Positions 55,544-63,774 of a DNA stretch of 64,000 nucleotides are shown piece by piece. Below the pieces are notes generated by a model. It was not told the DNA's origin and did no database searches. It worked only from the letters and a program-made list of their open reading frames with translations. The position numbers were made by a program, and so were the translations under genes. Each line of letters begins with the position of its first letter. Within the stretch, counting starts at the first letter, position 1. Origin of the DNA: Labrys sp. KNU-23 (GTDB lineage: Bacteria > Pseudomonadota > Alphaproteobacteria > Rhizobiales > Labraceae); the NCBI RefSeq assembly GCF_008330945.1, contig NZ_CP043489.1, positions 2,553,501-2,617,500 of the forward strand. Direction: 5' to 3'.

Positions 55544-56134
55544 ATGACCTTCGTTCTTGGCCTGACCGGCTCGATCGGCATGGGCAAGTCGGCGACGGCG
55601 GCGATGTTCCGGGCGCGCGGCATTCCCGTGCATGATGCCGATGCCACCGTCCATCGTCTCTATGCCGGACCGGCGGTGGCCGCCGTGGAGGCCGCCTTTC
55701 CCGGCGTGACCGTGAAGGGGGTGATCGATCGTGCCAGGCTCGGCCGGCAGGTATTCGGCAATGCCGAGGCGATGCGGACCCTCGAGGCGATCGTGCACCC
55801 GCTCGTGCATGCCGCCGAACAGGATTTCCTGGCGGCGGCCCGCGCCAAGGGAGCGAACCTTGCCGTGCTCGACATCCCCCTGCTCTATGAGACCGGCGGC
55901 GAGCGGCGCTGCCGGGCTGTGGCGGTGGTCTCCGCTCCCGCCCGCATCCAGCGTGAACGCGTGATGGCTCGTCCCGGCATGGACGAGGAACGCTTCGCCG
56001 TCATCCTGGCCCGGCAGGTGCCGGATGTGGAAAAGCGCCGCCGTGCCCATTTCATCATCGATTCAAGCAGGGGTCTCGACTTTGCCCAGAGTCAGGTGGA
56101 TGCCATAATCACAGCCTTGTCCTCCACCGCTTGA
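55544..56134 (+). CDS. coaE: Dephospho-CoA kinase
   Basis: A 196-residue P-loop kinase for the last step of CoA synthesis: [20 protein letters not shown] (P-loop), the substrate motif [28 protein letters not shown] and the lid region [28 protein letters not shown]. The second of two adjacent ATGs is chosen for the better spacing from GGAGG. It is followed by a MITE-like element that fills the gap to dnaQ. Confidence 0.95.
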   Translation: MTFVLGLTGSIGMGKSATAAMFRARGIPVHDADATVHRLYAGPAVAAVEAAFPGVTVKGVIDRARLGRQVFGNAEAMRTLEAIVHPLVHAAEQDFLAAARAKGANLAVLDIPLLYETGGERRCRAVAVVSAPARIQRERVMARPGMDEERFAVILARQVPDVEKRRRAHFIIDSSRGLDFAQSQVDAIITALSSTA

Positions 56135-56143
56135 GTCGGAAGC

Positions 56144-56414
56144 TTAGGGTCCGTCGTCAGCTATGGTTTGGATTTGACGGGAGCGATTTTGGCCGAGTGG
56201 AAGAAGCGTGAGGACGCAAGCCTTTCGGCTTGCTACGATACGCGACGCGCCAATCGGCCAAAAGCGCCCCGCCGCCGGAGGCGGTGAGGTGAAAAATGGT
56301 CATCTGCAGCGTCGCTTCGCTTGCCAAGACGAAAGTCTTGGCTACGCTCTCTCCTCCCATTTGACTATTTTTGACCTCATCAAATTCCAAACCATAGCTG
56401 ACGACGGACCCTAA
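56144..56414. mobile_element. MITE-like element with about 34-bp terminal inverted repeats, abutting dnaQ
   Basis: Left end 56144-56177 begins TTAGGGTCCGTCGTCAGC; the right end 56380-56414 is its reverse complement with one extra base (34 of 35). Outermost bases allow a TA target duplication (TA-GGGTCC...GGACCC-TA), as in Tc1/IS630-type elements. Inside are further inverted segments (GATTTTGGCCGA/TCGGCCAAAA). It encodes no protein. The right end stops one base before the dnaQ ATG. Confidence 0.75.
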
Positions 56415-57104
56415 ATGCGTGAAATCATTCTCGATACCGAAACCACCGGCCTCGATCCCAATGAAGGACATCGGCTGGTCGAGATCGGTTGCGTAGAGAT
56501 GGTCGATCGCAACCCTACCGGCATCACCTGGCACAAATATTTCAATCCCGAGCGCGACATGCCGGTGGAAGCCTTCAACGTGCACGGGCTTTCCGCCGAG
56601 TTCCTGTCCGACAAGCCGCTCTTCGCCGAGCTCGCCCAGGAATTCGTGGATTTCATCGGTGACGCCCATCTTGTCATCCACAATGCCGGCTTCGACATGC
56701 GATTCCTGAATGCGGAGTTGAAGCGCGTCAACAAGACCGTCCTGGCGATGGACCGGGTGGTCGACACCCTGGCCATGGCGCGGCGCAAGCATCCGGGTGC
56801 GCGTGCTTCGCTCGATGAACTCTGCCAGCGCTACGGCATCGACAATTCCAAGCGCGTCAAGCATGGCGCCTTGCTCGACGCCGAGATCCTGGCCGAGGTC
56901 TATATCGAGCTGACCGGCGGACGCCAGACGGCGCTCAGCCTTGCTTCGGCCTCCGCCGCCATCGTCGCCCGCGCCGGCGGCGGCGCGGTCAGGCCCCGCC
57001 CCAAAGCGTTGCCCTCGCGCATCCGGCCGGAGGAACTGGCCGCCCACGAAGCCTTCATTGCCGGCCTGGGCGAGAATGCCTTGTGGAAGAAATATGCACC
57101 GTGA
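56415..57104 (+). CDS. dnaQ: DNA polymerase III epsilon subunit (proofreading exonuclease)
   Basis: A 229-residue DnaQ: ExoI motif IILDTETTGLDP (catalytic Asp-Glu), ExoII HNAGFDMRFLN, ExoIII epsilon VKHGALLDAEILAEVY, and a C-terminal tail (LGENALWKKYAP) for the polymerase contact. It provides 3'-5' proofreading in the replicative polymerase. The ATG is immediately preceded by the end of the MITE-like element, so its ribosome binding region (GACGGACC) is supplied by that element. Confidence 0.95.
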   Translation: MREIILDTETTGLDPNEGHRLVEIGCVEMVDRNPTGITWHKYFNPERDMPVEAFNVHGLSAEFLSDKPLFAELAQEFVDFIGDAHLVIHNAGFDMRFLNAELKRVNKTVLAMDRVVDTLAMARRKHPGARASLDELCQRYGIDNSKRVKHGALLDAEILAEVYIELTGGRQTALSLASASAAIVARAGGGAVRPRPKALPSRIRPEELAAHEAFIAGLGENALWKKYAP

Positions 57105-57149
57105 CGGGGCCGTTGGAATAACGGTCTGAAACCCGGCCCCCTTCCCGCC

Positions 57150-58076
57150 TCATGCTGTGCGCAGGCGCCTGAAAAGCCGCCCGTCGATCGCTACCAGAGC
57201 CAGGCCGATCAAGGCCATCCCGGCAAAATGCTTCAGTTCGAGCCTTTCTCCAAGGACGAGCGCGCCGAGCAGGATAGCGCTGATCGGGATGAGGAAGGTC
57301 ACCAGTGCCAGATTGGTGGCACCTGCCGTGGTCAGGATGCGGAAATAGAGGACATAGGCGAGCGCCGTCGACAAGCCGGCCAGGCCGAGGATTGCCGCCC
57401 AGACCGTCAGATCCGGCATGGCCAGCGTCCAGGGCTGGTCGACCAGGATCGCAACCGGCGCCAGCATTAGGGCAGAAGCCGTGACCTGCCCGGTGGCGGT
57501 AACCATTGGCGGTACGCCGAGGGTCCTGAAGCGGCGGCCGAAAATAGCGGCGAGCGCGTAGGAGATAGCGGCGCCGAGTATGGCAAATTGGGCGGCAAGC
57601 TGCGCCCCCAGGCCGGCGAGGGCCTGGGGGCCGACCATCAGGGCCACGCCCGACAGCCCGATCAGCACGCCGGCGAGGCGATTGCCGGTCATGGGCTCTT
57701 CCGCCGTCAGGAAATGGGCGGCGATCACCGTCCATAGCGGAGTCGTGGCATTGAGGATGGCGGCAAGGCCCGAGGCGATTTCGGTCTGGCCCCAGACGAT
57801 CAGGCAGAAGGGCGTGACGTTGTTGAGCAGCCCCATACCCAAGAAGGCGGCCCAAAGTCGAGATTCACGCGGCAGGGATTGGCCGTGGAACGACAGGACC
57901 GTCAGCAGGATGAGCGCAGCGAGGCCGACACGCAGCAAGACGATGGTGAAGGGTGGCAGGGCCTTGATCGCGATGCCGGTGAAGAAGAAGGACCCACCCC
58001 ATAGCAGCGAGAGGGTGAGCAACAGGCCCCATTCGACGGGGCCCATCGGGCGATTGGAAATAACCGGCATCGTCAT
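57150..58076 (-). CDS. EamA-family (DMT) transporter
   Basis: A 308-residue ten-helix protein with two EamA repeats: LLTLSLLWGGSFFFTGIAIKALPPFTIVLLRVGLAAL and GAAISYALAAIFGRRFRTLG...STALAYVLYFRILTTAGATNLALVTFLIPISAILLGALVLGE. The family exports or imports diverse metabolites; no substrate is suggested here. The start MTMPVISNRP is preferred, with GGAT upstream; up to 20 more residues are possible from a GTG at 58136. Confidence 0.85.
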   Translation of the reverse strand: MTMPVISNRPMGPVEWGLLLTLSLLWGGSFFFTGIAIKALPPFTIVLLRVGLAALILLTVLSFHGQSLPRESRLWAAFLGMGLLNNVTPFCLIVWGQTEIASGLAAILNATTPLWTVIAAHFLTAEEPMTGNRLAGVLIGLSGVALMVGPQALAGLGAQLAAQFAILGAAISYALAAIFGRRFRTLGVPPMVTATGQVTASALMLAPVAILVDQPWTLAMPDLTVWAAILGLAGLSTALAYVLYFRILTTAGATNLALVTFLIPISAILLGALVLGERLELKHFAGMALIGLALVAIDGRLFRRLRTA

Positions 58077-58151
58077 GGCAGGGATCCGCGAAGCGAGTTT
58101 TTTCAGGATCTGCGGCATCGGCTGCCCCAGTGCCACCCGCTTCCTGCGGTC

Positions 58152-59159
58152 TCAGTCGCCTATGGCGAACACGGCGTAGCCCGAACCCTCGCGACCATCG
58201 CGGCGGACGGCAAGGCGGCGACCATCGGCGGACCAGGCCGCTTCCGTGGCCAGCCCCGGGACTGTTGCATCGATGAGGCGCTGGCCGGTCCTGATGTCCC
58301 AGACCTGCAGAATGCCGTCTGCTTCGACGGGACGTAGGATCAGGGACAATCTGTGTCCATCCGGCGACAGCAGCAGCCAATTGGTCGAAATCTGTTGTTT
58401 GTCGATGCCGAGCTCATGGCTCGATCTGCGGCCATCGGCCTGCACGATCTCGATCACGCCCTGGTTGGTGCGGACCACCGCCGTGGTGCCATCGGGCATA
58501 TTCACCGGCATGTCGCTGGAGCCGAGGGCCTTGTTCCAGTTGACCTGGCCCCGATCGATCTGTTCTCCCGCGATCGTCCAGGCTTTGGTGAAAAGCCGAA
58601 ATCGCTGATTGTCCGGGTCGAACTGGCCGAAACCGGAACGGCTCGTTGGGATATCGTCCATCGGCTTCTCCCAGCCGGGATCGCTGCCGATCAGGGGCAT
58701 GAGCCTGAGAGTCGCCGCAACCTGATCTTTGGCGGCGACCTTGCCTGGCTGCGGTACGGCCATCACGGCATGGCGACCGTTCCAGGAGAGCAGGATCGCA
58801 CCGTTGAGGCGGCCTTCCTCGAAGCCGCCGAGCGGGGTACGGCGCCGAACCATGCCTGATTCGGCCGATACTTCCAGCAATGTATAGCGTTGGGGGATGA
58901 CGCCGGCGGCGGTAGCGGGCTGGGTTTCGGTCATCGCCAAGGCCAGGCGATCGCTATCGCCTTCGAACGCCATGGCCGGATTGTTGAGGCTTTTGCCGTC
59001 GAACAGATTCGAAAATTCATGGGCGGCGATGCAGCCGCTGCGGCGGAGCCAGACATCGAGGAGGCTGCAGGCGCGCAATTGCTCATTGATGACATAAGCG
59101 CCGCCGCCAATGAGCACGGCCACGGCAAGGCACCAAACGATCAGTCGCCGCTTTCTCAA
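58152..59159 (-). CDS. Membrane-anchored beta-propeller-like protein of unknown function
   Basis: A 335-residue protein with an N-terminal membrane helix (RKRRLIVWCLAVAVLIGGGAYVI) followed by a large extracytoplasmic domain rich in beta-strands and WD40-like segments near the end (NWLLLSPDGHRLSLILRP, LQVWDIRTGQRLIDATV, AAWSADGRRLAVRRDGRE). I do not recognise a specific family. The start is TTG at 59159, chosen because GGGGAGG lies eight bases upstream and the helix begins directly after it; longer frames run into secB. It lies downstream of secB. Confidence 0.65.
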   Translation of the reverse strand: MRKRRLIVWCLAVAVLIGGGAYVINEQLRACSLLDVWLRRSGCIAAHEFSNLFDGKSLNNPAMAFEGDSDRLALAMTETQPATAAGVIPQRYTLLEVSAESGMVRRRTPLGGFEEGRLNGAILLSWNGRHAVMAVPQPGKVAAKDQVAATLRLMPLIGSDPGWEKPMDDIPTSRSGFGQFDPDNQRFRLFTKAWTIAGEQIDRGQVNWNKALGSSDMPVNMPDGTTAVVRTNQGVIEIVQADGRRSSHELGIDKQQISTNWLLLSPDGHRLSLILRPVEADGILQVWDIRTGQRLIDATVPGLATEAAWSADGRRLAVRRDGREGSGYAVFAIGD

Positions 59160-59267
59160 GCCGATTGCCTCCCCGAGTCCAACCGTGATTCGTCTGGAAC
59201 GGGCGGCTGGACGAGCGAGGTCCGATATAGCGCCAAAACTGAAACGGCGCTTGTTTCGTAAGACACC

Positions 59268-59294
59268 GCCTTGCCCGGATCGATCGGGCAAGGC
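59268..59294 (-). terminator. Terminator-like hairpin downstream of secB
   Basis: GCCTTGCCCG and CGGGCAAGGC form a perfect 10-bp stem with a 7-nt loop, 17 bp after the secB stop. No T tract follows on the minus strand, so it may be Rho-assisted or a 3'-end stabiliser. Confidence 0.45.
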
Positions 59295-59310
59295 TTGTGC
59301 AGCGTGGTGA

Positions 59311-59793
59311 TCAGGCTTGGCCGACCGTCGGCTGGCTCTGGGCAAGGCGGTTGCGGTAGAGCGCCACGAAATCGATCGGGTCGATCATCAAGGGCGGGAA
59401 GCCGCCATTGCGCGTGCAATCGGCGATGATCTGGCGCGCGAAGGGGAAGAGCAGGCGCGGGCCTTCGATCATCACCATGGCGTGGACATTGTCTTCGGGA
59501 ATGCCGGCGAGACGGATTACCGCGCCATAGAGCAGCTCGAACTTGAACAAGGTGTTGGCGCCTTCGCCGGCGCCGCCCTCGATCGAAAGCTCGACTTCAT
59601 AGTCGGGGCCGCCGAGCGGCTTGCCGTTGACGTTGACGGTAAGCTGGATCTGCGGCGAGTTCTGCAAATTGCCGAGCGAACGCGGTGCGTTGGGGTTCTC
59701 GAAGGAGAGATCCTTGATGTATTGCGCCAGCACGTTGAGGGAGGGCTGGACTTCCTGCGCCTCTTCGGGGCCGTTCTGCTGTTCGTTTGCCAT
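59311..59793 (-). CDS. secB: Protein-export chaperone SecB
   Basis: A 160-residue SecB tetramer subunit that keeps preproteins unfolded and hands them to SecA. Typical blocks are VLAQYIKDLSFENPNAPRSL, VELSIEG, FKFELLYGAVIRLAGI and LLFPFARQIIADCTRNGGFPPLMIDPIDFVALY. The start MANEQQNGPEE with an acidic tail is the usual one. secB follows dnaQ in many Rhizobiales; here two extra minus-strand genes lie between. Confidence 0.96.
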   Translation of the reverse strand: MANEQQNGPEEAQEVQPSLNVLAQYIKDLSFENPNAPRSLGNLQNSPQIQLTVNVNGKPLGGPDYEVELSIEGGAGEGANTLFKFELLYGAVIRLAGIPEDNVHAMVMIEGPRLLFPFARQIIADCTRNGGFPPLMIDPIDFVALYRNRLAQSQPTVGQA

Positions 59794-60081
59794 TTCGAGT
59801 TCCTTGTGGGTGTGCAGCCCTTGGGCCGAAGAAAAAACCGCTCCAGAGCGTCTCATGGTTCGGCAAGGCCGCCCAACCTGGCAGTGACGCATCAGAACAA
59901 AGGGCTAAAGCAAGGCTCGCTCCGGCTTGGACGCGCCATACTCTAGGAAAGGTAAACCAGCGACCGGCCGATCATGGCAGGCCACCGAGCCAGCGCGCGG
60001 GTACCACGCCGGGGCCGTGGCGACAAGGGGAGGTTGAACTTCCGTTCCGGCAGGATCCCGCTGCCCCACCCCCGTTTCAGG

Positions 60082-60984
60082 CTAGGAAGCGCGCATGGCG
60101 TCGTCGATCTCGGCCTTGGTCGGGATGCTGGACTGGGCACCGGGCCGCGTGCAGGCCAGTGACCCGCTGGCGGCACCGCGAGCCAGGGCAACCTCCAGAC
60201 CCAGCCCCTGGTCGAGGGCGGCGGCATAGGCGCCGGTGAAGCTGTCTCCGGCGGCGGTGGTGTCGACCGGCGTCACCTTGAGGGCCGGCGCCGCGTAGCG
60301 GGTGCCATTGCTCCAGCCGACCACGCCTTCGGCGCCCAGCGTGACGATGCCGGCGCAGCCGAAACGCTCGTTGATCAACCGGGCGGCTTCGATCGGGTCG
60401 GCGGTTTCGATGCCGGCAGCCCGGGCGACCACCAGGGCCTCATGCTCGTTGACGACGAGATCGTCGACCAGTCGCAGGATTTCTTCGGGGAGCGGGCCGG
60501 CCGGTGCCACGTTGAAGACGATACGGGCGCCGCGCGATTTGGCGTGCTTGATCGCGGCGAAATTCTCGCTGTCGCGGATCTCGCGCTGCAGCAGCACGAT
60601 GTCACCCTTTGCAAGATCGAAGGTCTCGAGCTGCTGGGCGCGCGTGGCCTGGTTGGCGCCGGAGGCGACGACGATGGCGTTCTCGGCCTTCTCGTCCACC
60701 GTGATCAGGGCGACGCAGGTCGGCTTGTCGACCGGCAGCACCGGCGCGACATCGACGCCCGCTTCCCGCATCACCGAAAGGGCGAGATCGGCAAAGCCGT
60801 CATTGCCACGCGAACCGATGATGGCGGTCTTCGAGCCGGCCCGCGCCGCCGACACTGCCTGATTGGCGCCCTTGCCGCCAGGCACCATGAAATAGCCTTC
60901 GCACAGCACGGTTTCGCCGGGGTGGGGGATATGGCTGACATTGGTGACCAGGTCCACGCCAAGCGAACCGAACACGACGATCAT
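60082..60984 (-). CDS. PfkB-family sugar kinase (ribokinase-like)
   Basis: A 300-residue kinase with PfkB signatures: VFGSLGVDLVTNVSHIPHPGETV, MVPGGKGANQAVSAARAGSKTAIIGSRGNDGF (ribokinase GGKGANQA) and the catalytic DTTAAGDSFTGAYAAAL. It closes a four-gene minus-strand group with an SDR dehydrogenase, dgoK and dgoA, so its natural substrate may be a sugar other than ribose. GAGGAAA eight bases upstream fixes the start. Confidence 0.88.
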   Translation of the reverse strand: MIVVFGSLGVDLVTNVSHIPHPGETVLCEGYFMVPGGKGANQAVSAARAGSKTAIIGSRGNDGFADLALSVMREAGVDVAPVLPVDKPTCVALITVDEKAENAIVVASGANQATRAQQLETFDLAKGDIVLLQREIRDSENFAAIKHAKSRGARIVFNVAPAGPLPEEILRLVDDLVVNEHEALVVARAAGIETADPIEAARLINERFGCAGIVTLGAEGVVGWSNGTRYAAPALKVTPVDTTAAGDSFTGAYAAALDQGLGLEVALARGAASGSLACTRPGAQSSIPTKAEIDDAMRAS

Positions 60985-61060
60985 AGGGCGGTTTCCTCGA
61001 TTGTTTTGGAAAGCATAGCCGGAAAGGCGAGGCGTGCAACTCGGCCTCTCCAGGGTCGTT

Positions 61061-61705
61061 TCAGGCCGTGCGCTCGCCGTGCAAGGCCCGGATGGCGGCG
61101 GTGAGAGCGGCCGCACGCTCGCCGACCTCGGTGGCACTGCGCCCGACCGCATAAAGGTCGGAACCCACGCCGAAGCCATCGACGCCGACGGCGAGATAGG
61201 GCGGAATGGTCTGCGGCGAGACGCCGCCGACCACCAGGAGCTTGGTGCTGCGTGGCAGCACGGCGCGCATGGCCTTGACGGCGGCGGGCGAGGCCATCTC
61301 GGCCGGGAACAGCTTCAGCGCGTCGGCCCCTGCATCGAGCGCGGCGAAAGCCTCGCTGGGCGTGAAGAAACCCGGCAGGGACAGAAGGCCGCGCGCCTTG
61401 CTGGCCCGGATCACCTCGACATTGGTGTTGGGCGAGACGATCACCGTGCCGCCCGCCCCGGCGACGCCGGCGACATCCTCGACGGTGAGCACGGTGCCGG
61501 CGCCCACCAAGGCGCGTCCGGCCAGGCTGCGGGCGAGAAGGCCGATGGAGGTGAGGGGATCGGGCGAGTTGAGCGGCACTTCCAGGATGCGGATGCCGGC
61601 TGCGACGATCGCCTCGGCGATAGCCTCCACCTCATCCGGCTTGACCCCACGCAGGATGGCGACCAGCGGCATCTCGGCCAGGGCGGAGGCGAGGGTGAGG
61701 CTCAT
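61061..61705 (-). CDS. dgoA: 2-dehydro-3-deoxy-6-phosphogalactonate aldolase
   Basis: A 214-residue class I aldolase of the KDPG/KDPGal type, splitting KDPGal to pyruvate and glyceraldehyde 3-phosphate. Motifs are PLVAILRGVKPDE, IRILEVPLNSPDPL (catalytic Glu), GAGTVLT and ADALKLFPAEM with the Schiff-base Lys. The adjacent dgoK assigns it to the galactonate branch rather than KDPG. Confidence 0.92.
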   Translation of the reverse strand: MSLTLASALAEMPLVAILRGVKPDEVEAIAEAIVAAGIRILEVPLNSPDPLTSIGLLARSLAGRALVGAGTVLTVEDVAGVAGAGGTVIVSPNTNVEVIRASKARGLLSLPGFFTPSEAFAALDAGADALKLFPAEMASPAAVKAMRAVLPRSTKLLVVGGVSPQTIPPYLAVGVDGFGVGSDLYAVGRSATEVGERAAALTAAIRALHGERTA

Positions 61706-61739
61706 GGTTTTGTCCTTGTTGCTGATTCGGGGCCTGACG

Positions 61740-62612
61740 TCACCGGGCCGCGGCGAGGGCGGAAAGACCGTCGAGGAAGGCCCGCTCGGGCGCGATGATC
61801 TCGATGGCGTTGCCGCGAGCCCTCAGTGCCGAAACATAGCGCTTGGCCAGCACGCCGTCGGCGACCAGCGTGACGAGGTGCTCCGCGCCATAGCGCTTGA
61901 AGGCACCTTCGATCTCGGCATTGATCAGCAGGCCGGAGAGATAGGGGCCGACCTTCTCGCCGCTCATCTCCCCGGCGAGCACGCGGGTGCGGGCCTGGAA
62001 CAGGCGGTTCAGCAGGCCGCGTTCGTCGGTGGCTGCCTCCAGGCCGTCGTCGAAACCGGTGAGATCCTCGGGTTCCGCAGCGAGGCGGGCGAGCAGGCTA
62101 TGCTGGCGATAAAGGGCGTAGGTCTCGCCGGTCATGAAGCTGGCAAAGCCGGTGATGATGCCATCCTCCACCCGGGCCCATTTGGAATGGGTGCCCGGCA
62201 GGCAGACCAGGCCGTCGCGGACATCGGTGCCGAAGATCAGGGTTTCTTCGCCGCGCATCACGTCGGGGCCCGTTTCGTCGTGTGCGATGACACCGGGAAC
62301 GATCGAAATCCGCTCGTCGATCCGCAGCATGGCCTCAGCCAGGCTCTTGGGTGAGGCCGGGCAGGGCGCATAGGCGGCCTCGGCCCAGCCATTGCGGGCG
62401 CCGACCATGCCGGCCATCAGCACCGGGGCGTCGGGGTTCGCCTTCATCCAGGCGCCGCAATGGCGCTCCAGCACGGCGGCGAAACCGCCTGCCGGAACCG
62501 TCGACATGCCATCCTCGGCCGAGACGCGGTCGAGCACCTTGCCGGCGCCATCGAGCCGATAGGCGCGAAAACGGCTGGTGCCCCAATCCACGGCAATGAG
62601 TTCGGAAGTCAT
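61740..62612 (-). CDS. dgoK: 2-dehydro-3-deoxygalactonokinase
   Basis: A 290-residue kinase phosphorylating 2-keto-3-deoxy-galactonate. Family motifs are IAVDWGTSRFRAYRLDG, MAGMVGARNGWAEAAYAPCPA, MRGEETLIFG and VCLPGTHSKWARVEDGIITGFASFMTGE. It is directly upstream of dgoA (34 bp), making the kinase-aldolase pair of the De Ley-Doudoroff pathway. Confidence 0.94.
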   Translation of the reverse strand: MTSELIAVDWGTSRFRAYRLDGAGKVLDRVSAEDGMSTVPAGGFAAVLERHCGAWMKANPDAPVLMAGMVGARNGWAEAAYAPCPASPKSLAEAMLRIDERISIVPGVIAHDETGPDVMRGEETLIFGTDVRDGLVCLPGTHSKWARVEDGIITGFASFMTGETYALYRQHSLLARLAAEPEDLTGFDDGLEAATDERGLLNRLFQARTRVLAGEMSGEKVGPYLSGLLINAEIEGAFKRYGAEHLVTLVADGVLAKRYVSALRARGNAIEIIAPERAFLDGLSALAAAR

Positions 62613-62766
62613 GCTGGTCCAATCTGGTTGGTGTTGGGATCGACGCGTTTACATGCCCGCGCGCTTGCCGCCGCGCAAGCGCCATGGCACGCGCCAATCC
62701 TTCATCTGCCAATCCTTCGTCGATGTCGAAGATCGAGACACCCGATCCTCGACGATCCTCGATGGC

Positions 62767-63528
62767 TCAATACCAGCCACCATCCACGATGATCTGCTGG
62801 TTGGTCATGCCCGAGGACTGCTCGGAGGCGAGGAAGAGCACCGCCTTGGCGATATCGTCGGGTACCAGCTTGCGCTTGAGCACCTGGTTGCGCGCGATCG
62901 CTTCCTCGCCCGCCTTGTCGACCCAGAGCGCCAACTGGCGTTCCGTCATGATCCAGCCGGGAATGACGCAGTTGACGCGGACATTGTCCTTGCCGAATTC
63001 ACGGGCCAGCACGCGGGTCAGTCCATAGGCAGCCGATTTGGCGGTGGCATAGGCGCTCAGATCCTCCGAGCCCATCAGCCAGGAGCCGGAACCAAGATTG
63101 ACGATGGTGCCGCCGCCGGCGGCGATCATGTCGGGGATGGCAGCCTGGGCGGCGAAGAAGGCATGCTTGAGGTTGACGGCGATCCGATCGTCGAAATAGT
63201 CGGGCGTCACCTCGAAGAATTTGTGGCGCTGGTCATGGGCGGCATTGTTGACCAGCACGGTGACCGGGCCGAGCGTGGCGCTGATATCGGCGATCGCGTC
63301 CTTCAGGGCCTCGATGTCGGTGATATCGGCCTTCTTGAACAGGACGGTGGCGCCGCCCTGGTTGAGTTCGTCCGCCAGGGCCTGGGATGGTTTTTCCGCA
63401 ACGTCGATGAAGCCCACCTTGGCCCCTTGCTCGGCAAACAGCCTGACGGTGGCGGCGCCGATGCCCTGCCCGCCGCCGGTGATGACGACGGTGCGGCCTT
63501 TCAGATCTGGATAAATGGCGTTCGCCAT
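62767..63528 (-). CDS. Short-chain dehydrogenase, probable sugar 1-dehydrogenase
   Basis: A 253-residue SDR enzyme. Cofactor motif TGGGQGIG (residues 18-25), the NNAA segment in LVNNAAHDQRH, Ser and Tyr-x-x-x-Lys catalytic residues in LGSGSWLMGSEDLSAYATAKSA, and the C-terminal SGMTNQQIIVDGGWY. At the head of a dgoK-dgoA group the likely reaction is oxidation of galactose, fucose or arabinose at C1, the entry step of the pathway; this is inferred from context. Confidence 0.85.
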   Translation of the reverse strand: MANAIYPDLKGRTVVITGGGQGIGAATVRLFAEQGAKVGFIDVAEKPSQALADELNQGGATVLFKKADITDIEALKDAIADISATLGPVTVLVNNAAHDQRHKFFEVTPDYFDDRIAVNLKHAFFAAQAAIPDMIAAGGGTIVNLGSGSWLMGSEDLSAYATAKSAAYGLTRVLAREFGKDNVRVNCVIPGWIMTERQLALWVDKAGEEAIARNQVLKRKLVPDDIAKAVLFLASEQSSGMTNQQIIVDGGWY

Positions 63529-63774
63529 CCCTGGGACTCCCTGATGCTTCTCGGTCTGAACGTGGATTCGTCCTACATATTGCGCGGTTCGTGCGCGCCG
63601 TCCAGCGTGTGTCGAGAGGGAGGGCTCGACTCATCACCGGAAACCAGCAAGGCGGATGGCGGCCATGCGCCTGGGGCGCTGACAAAGGCGTTAGGAACGG
63701 CTAAGTAGATCAAAATTGATTGACCTGCAGCCTCGGCCCGCCTTGGGCGGGCGCCCGTGCTTTAAAGGTATCCC
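63529..63774. promoter_or_regulatory. Divergent region between the sugar cluster and accD
   Basis: It contains a GCCCGCC-TTG-GGCGGGC hairpin at 63736-63752 about 20 bp before the accD ATG. No gene is seen. Confidence 0.4.

Noticed and set aside
59160-59345. Longer start for the beta-propeller-like protein at 59345
   Set aside because: It would overlap secB and lacks a ribosome binding site; TTG at 59159 has GGGGAGG at good spacing directly before the membrane helix.
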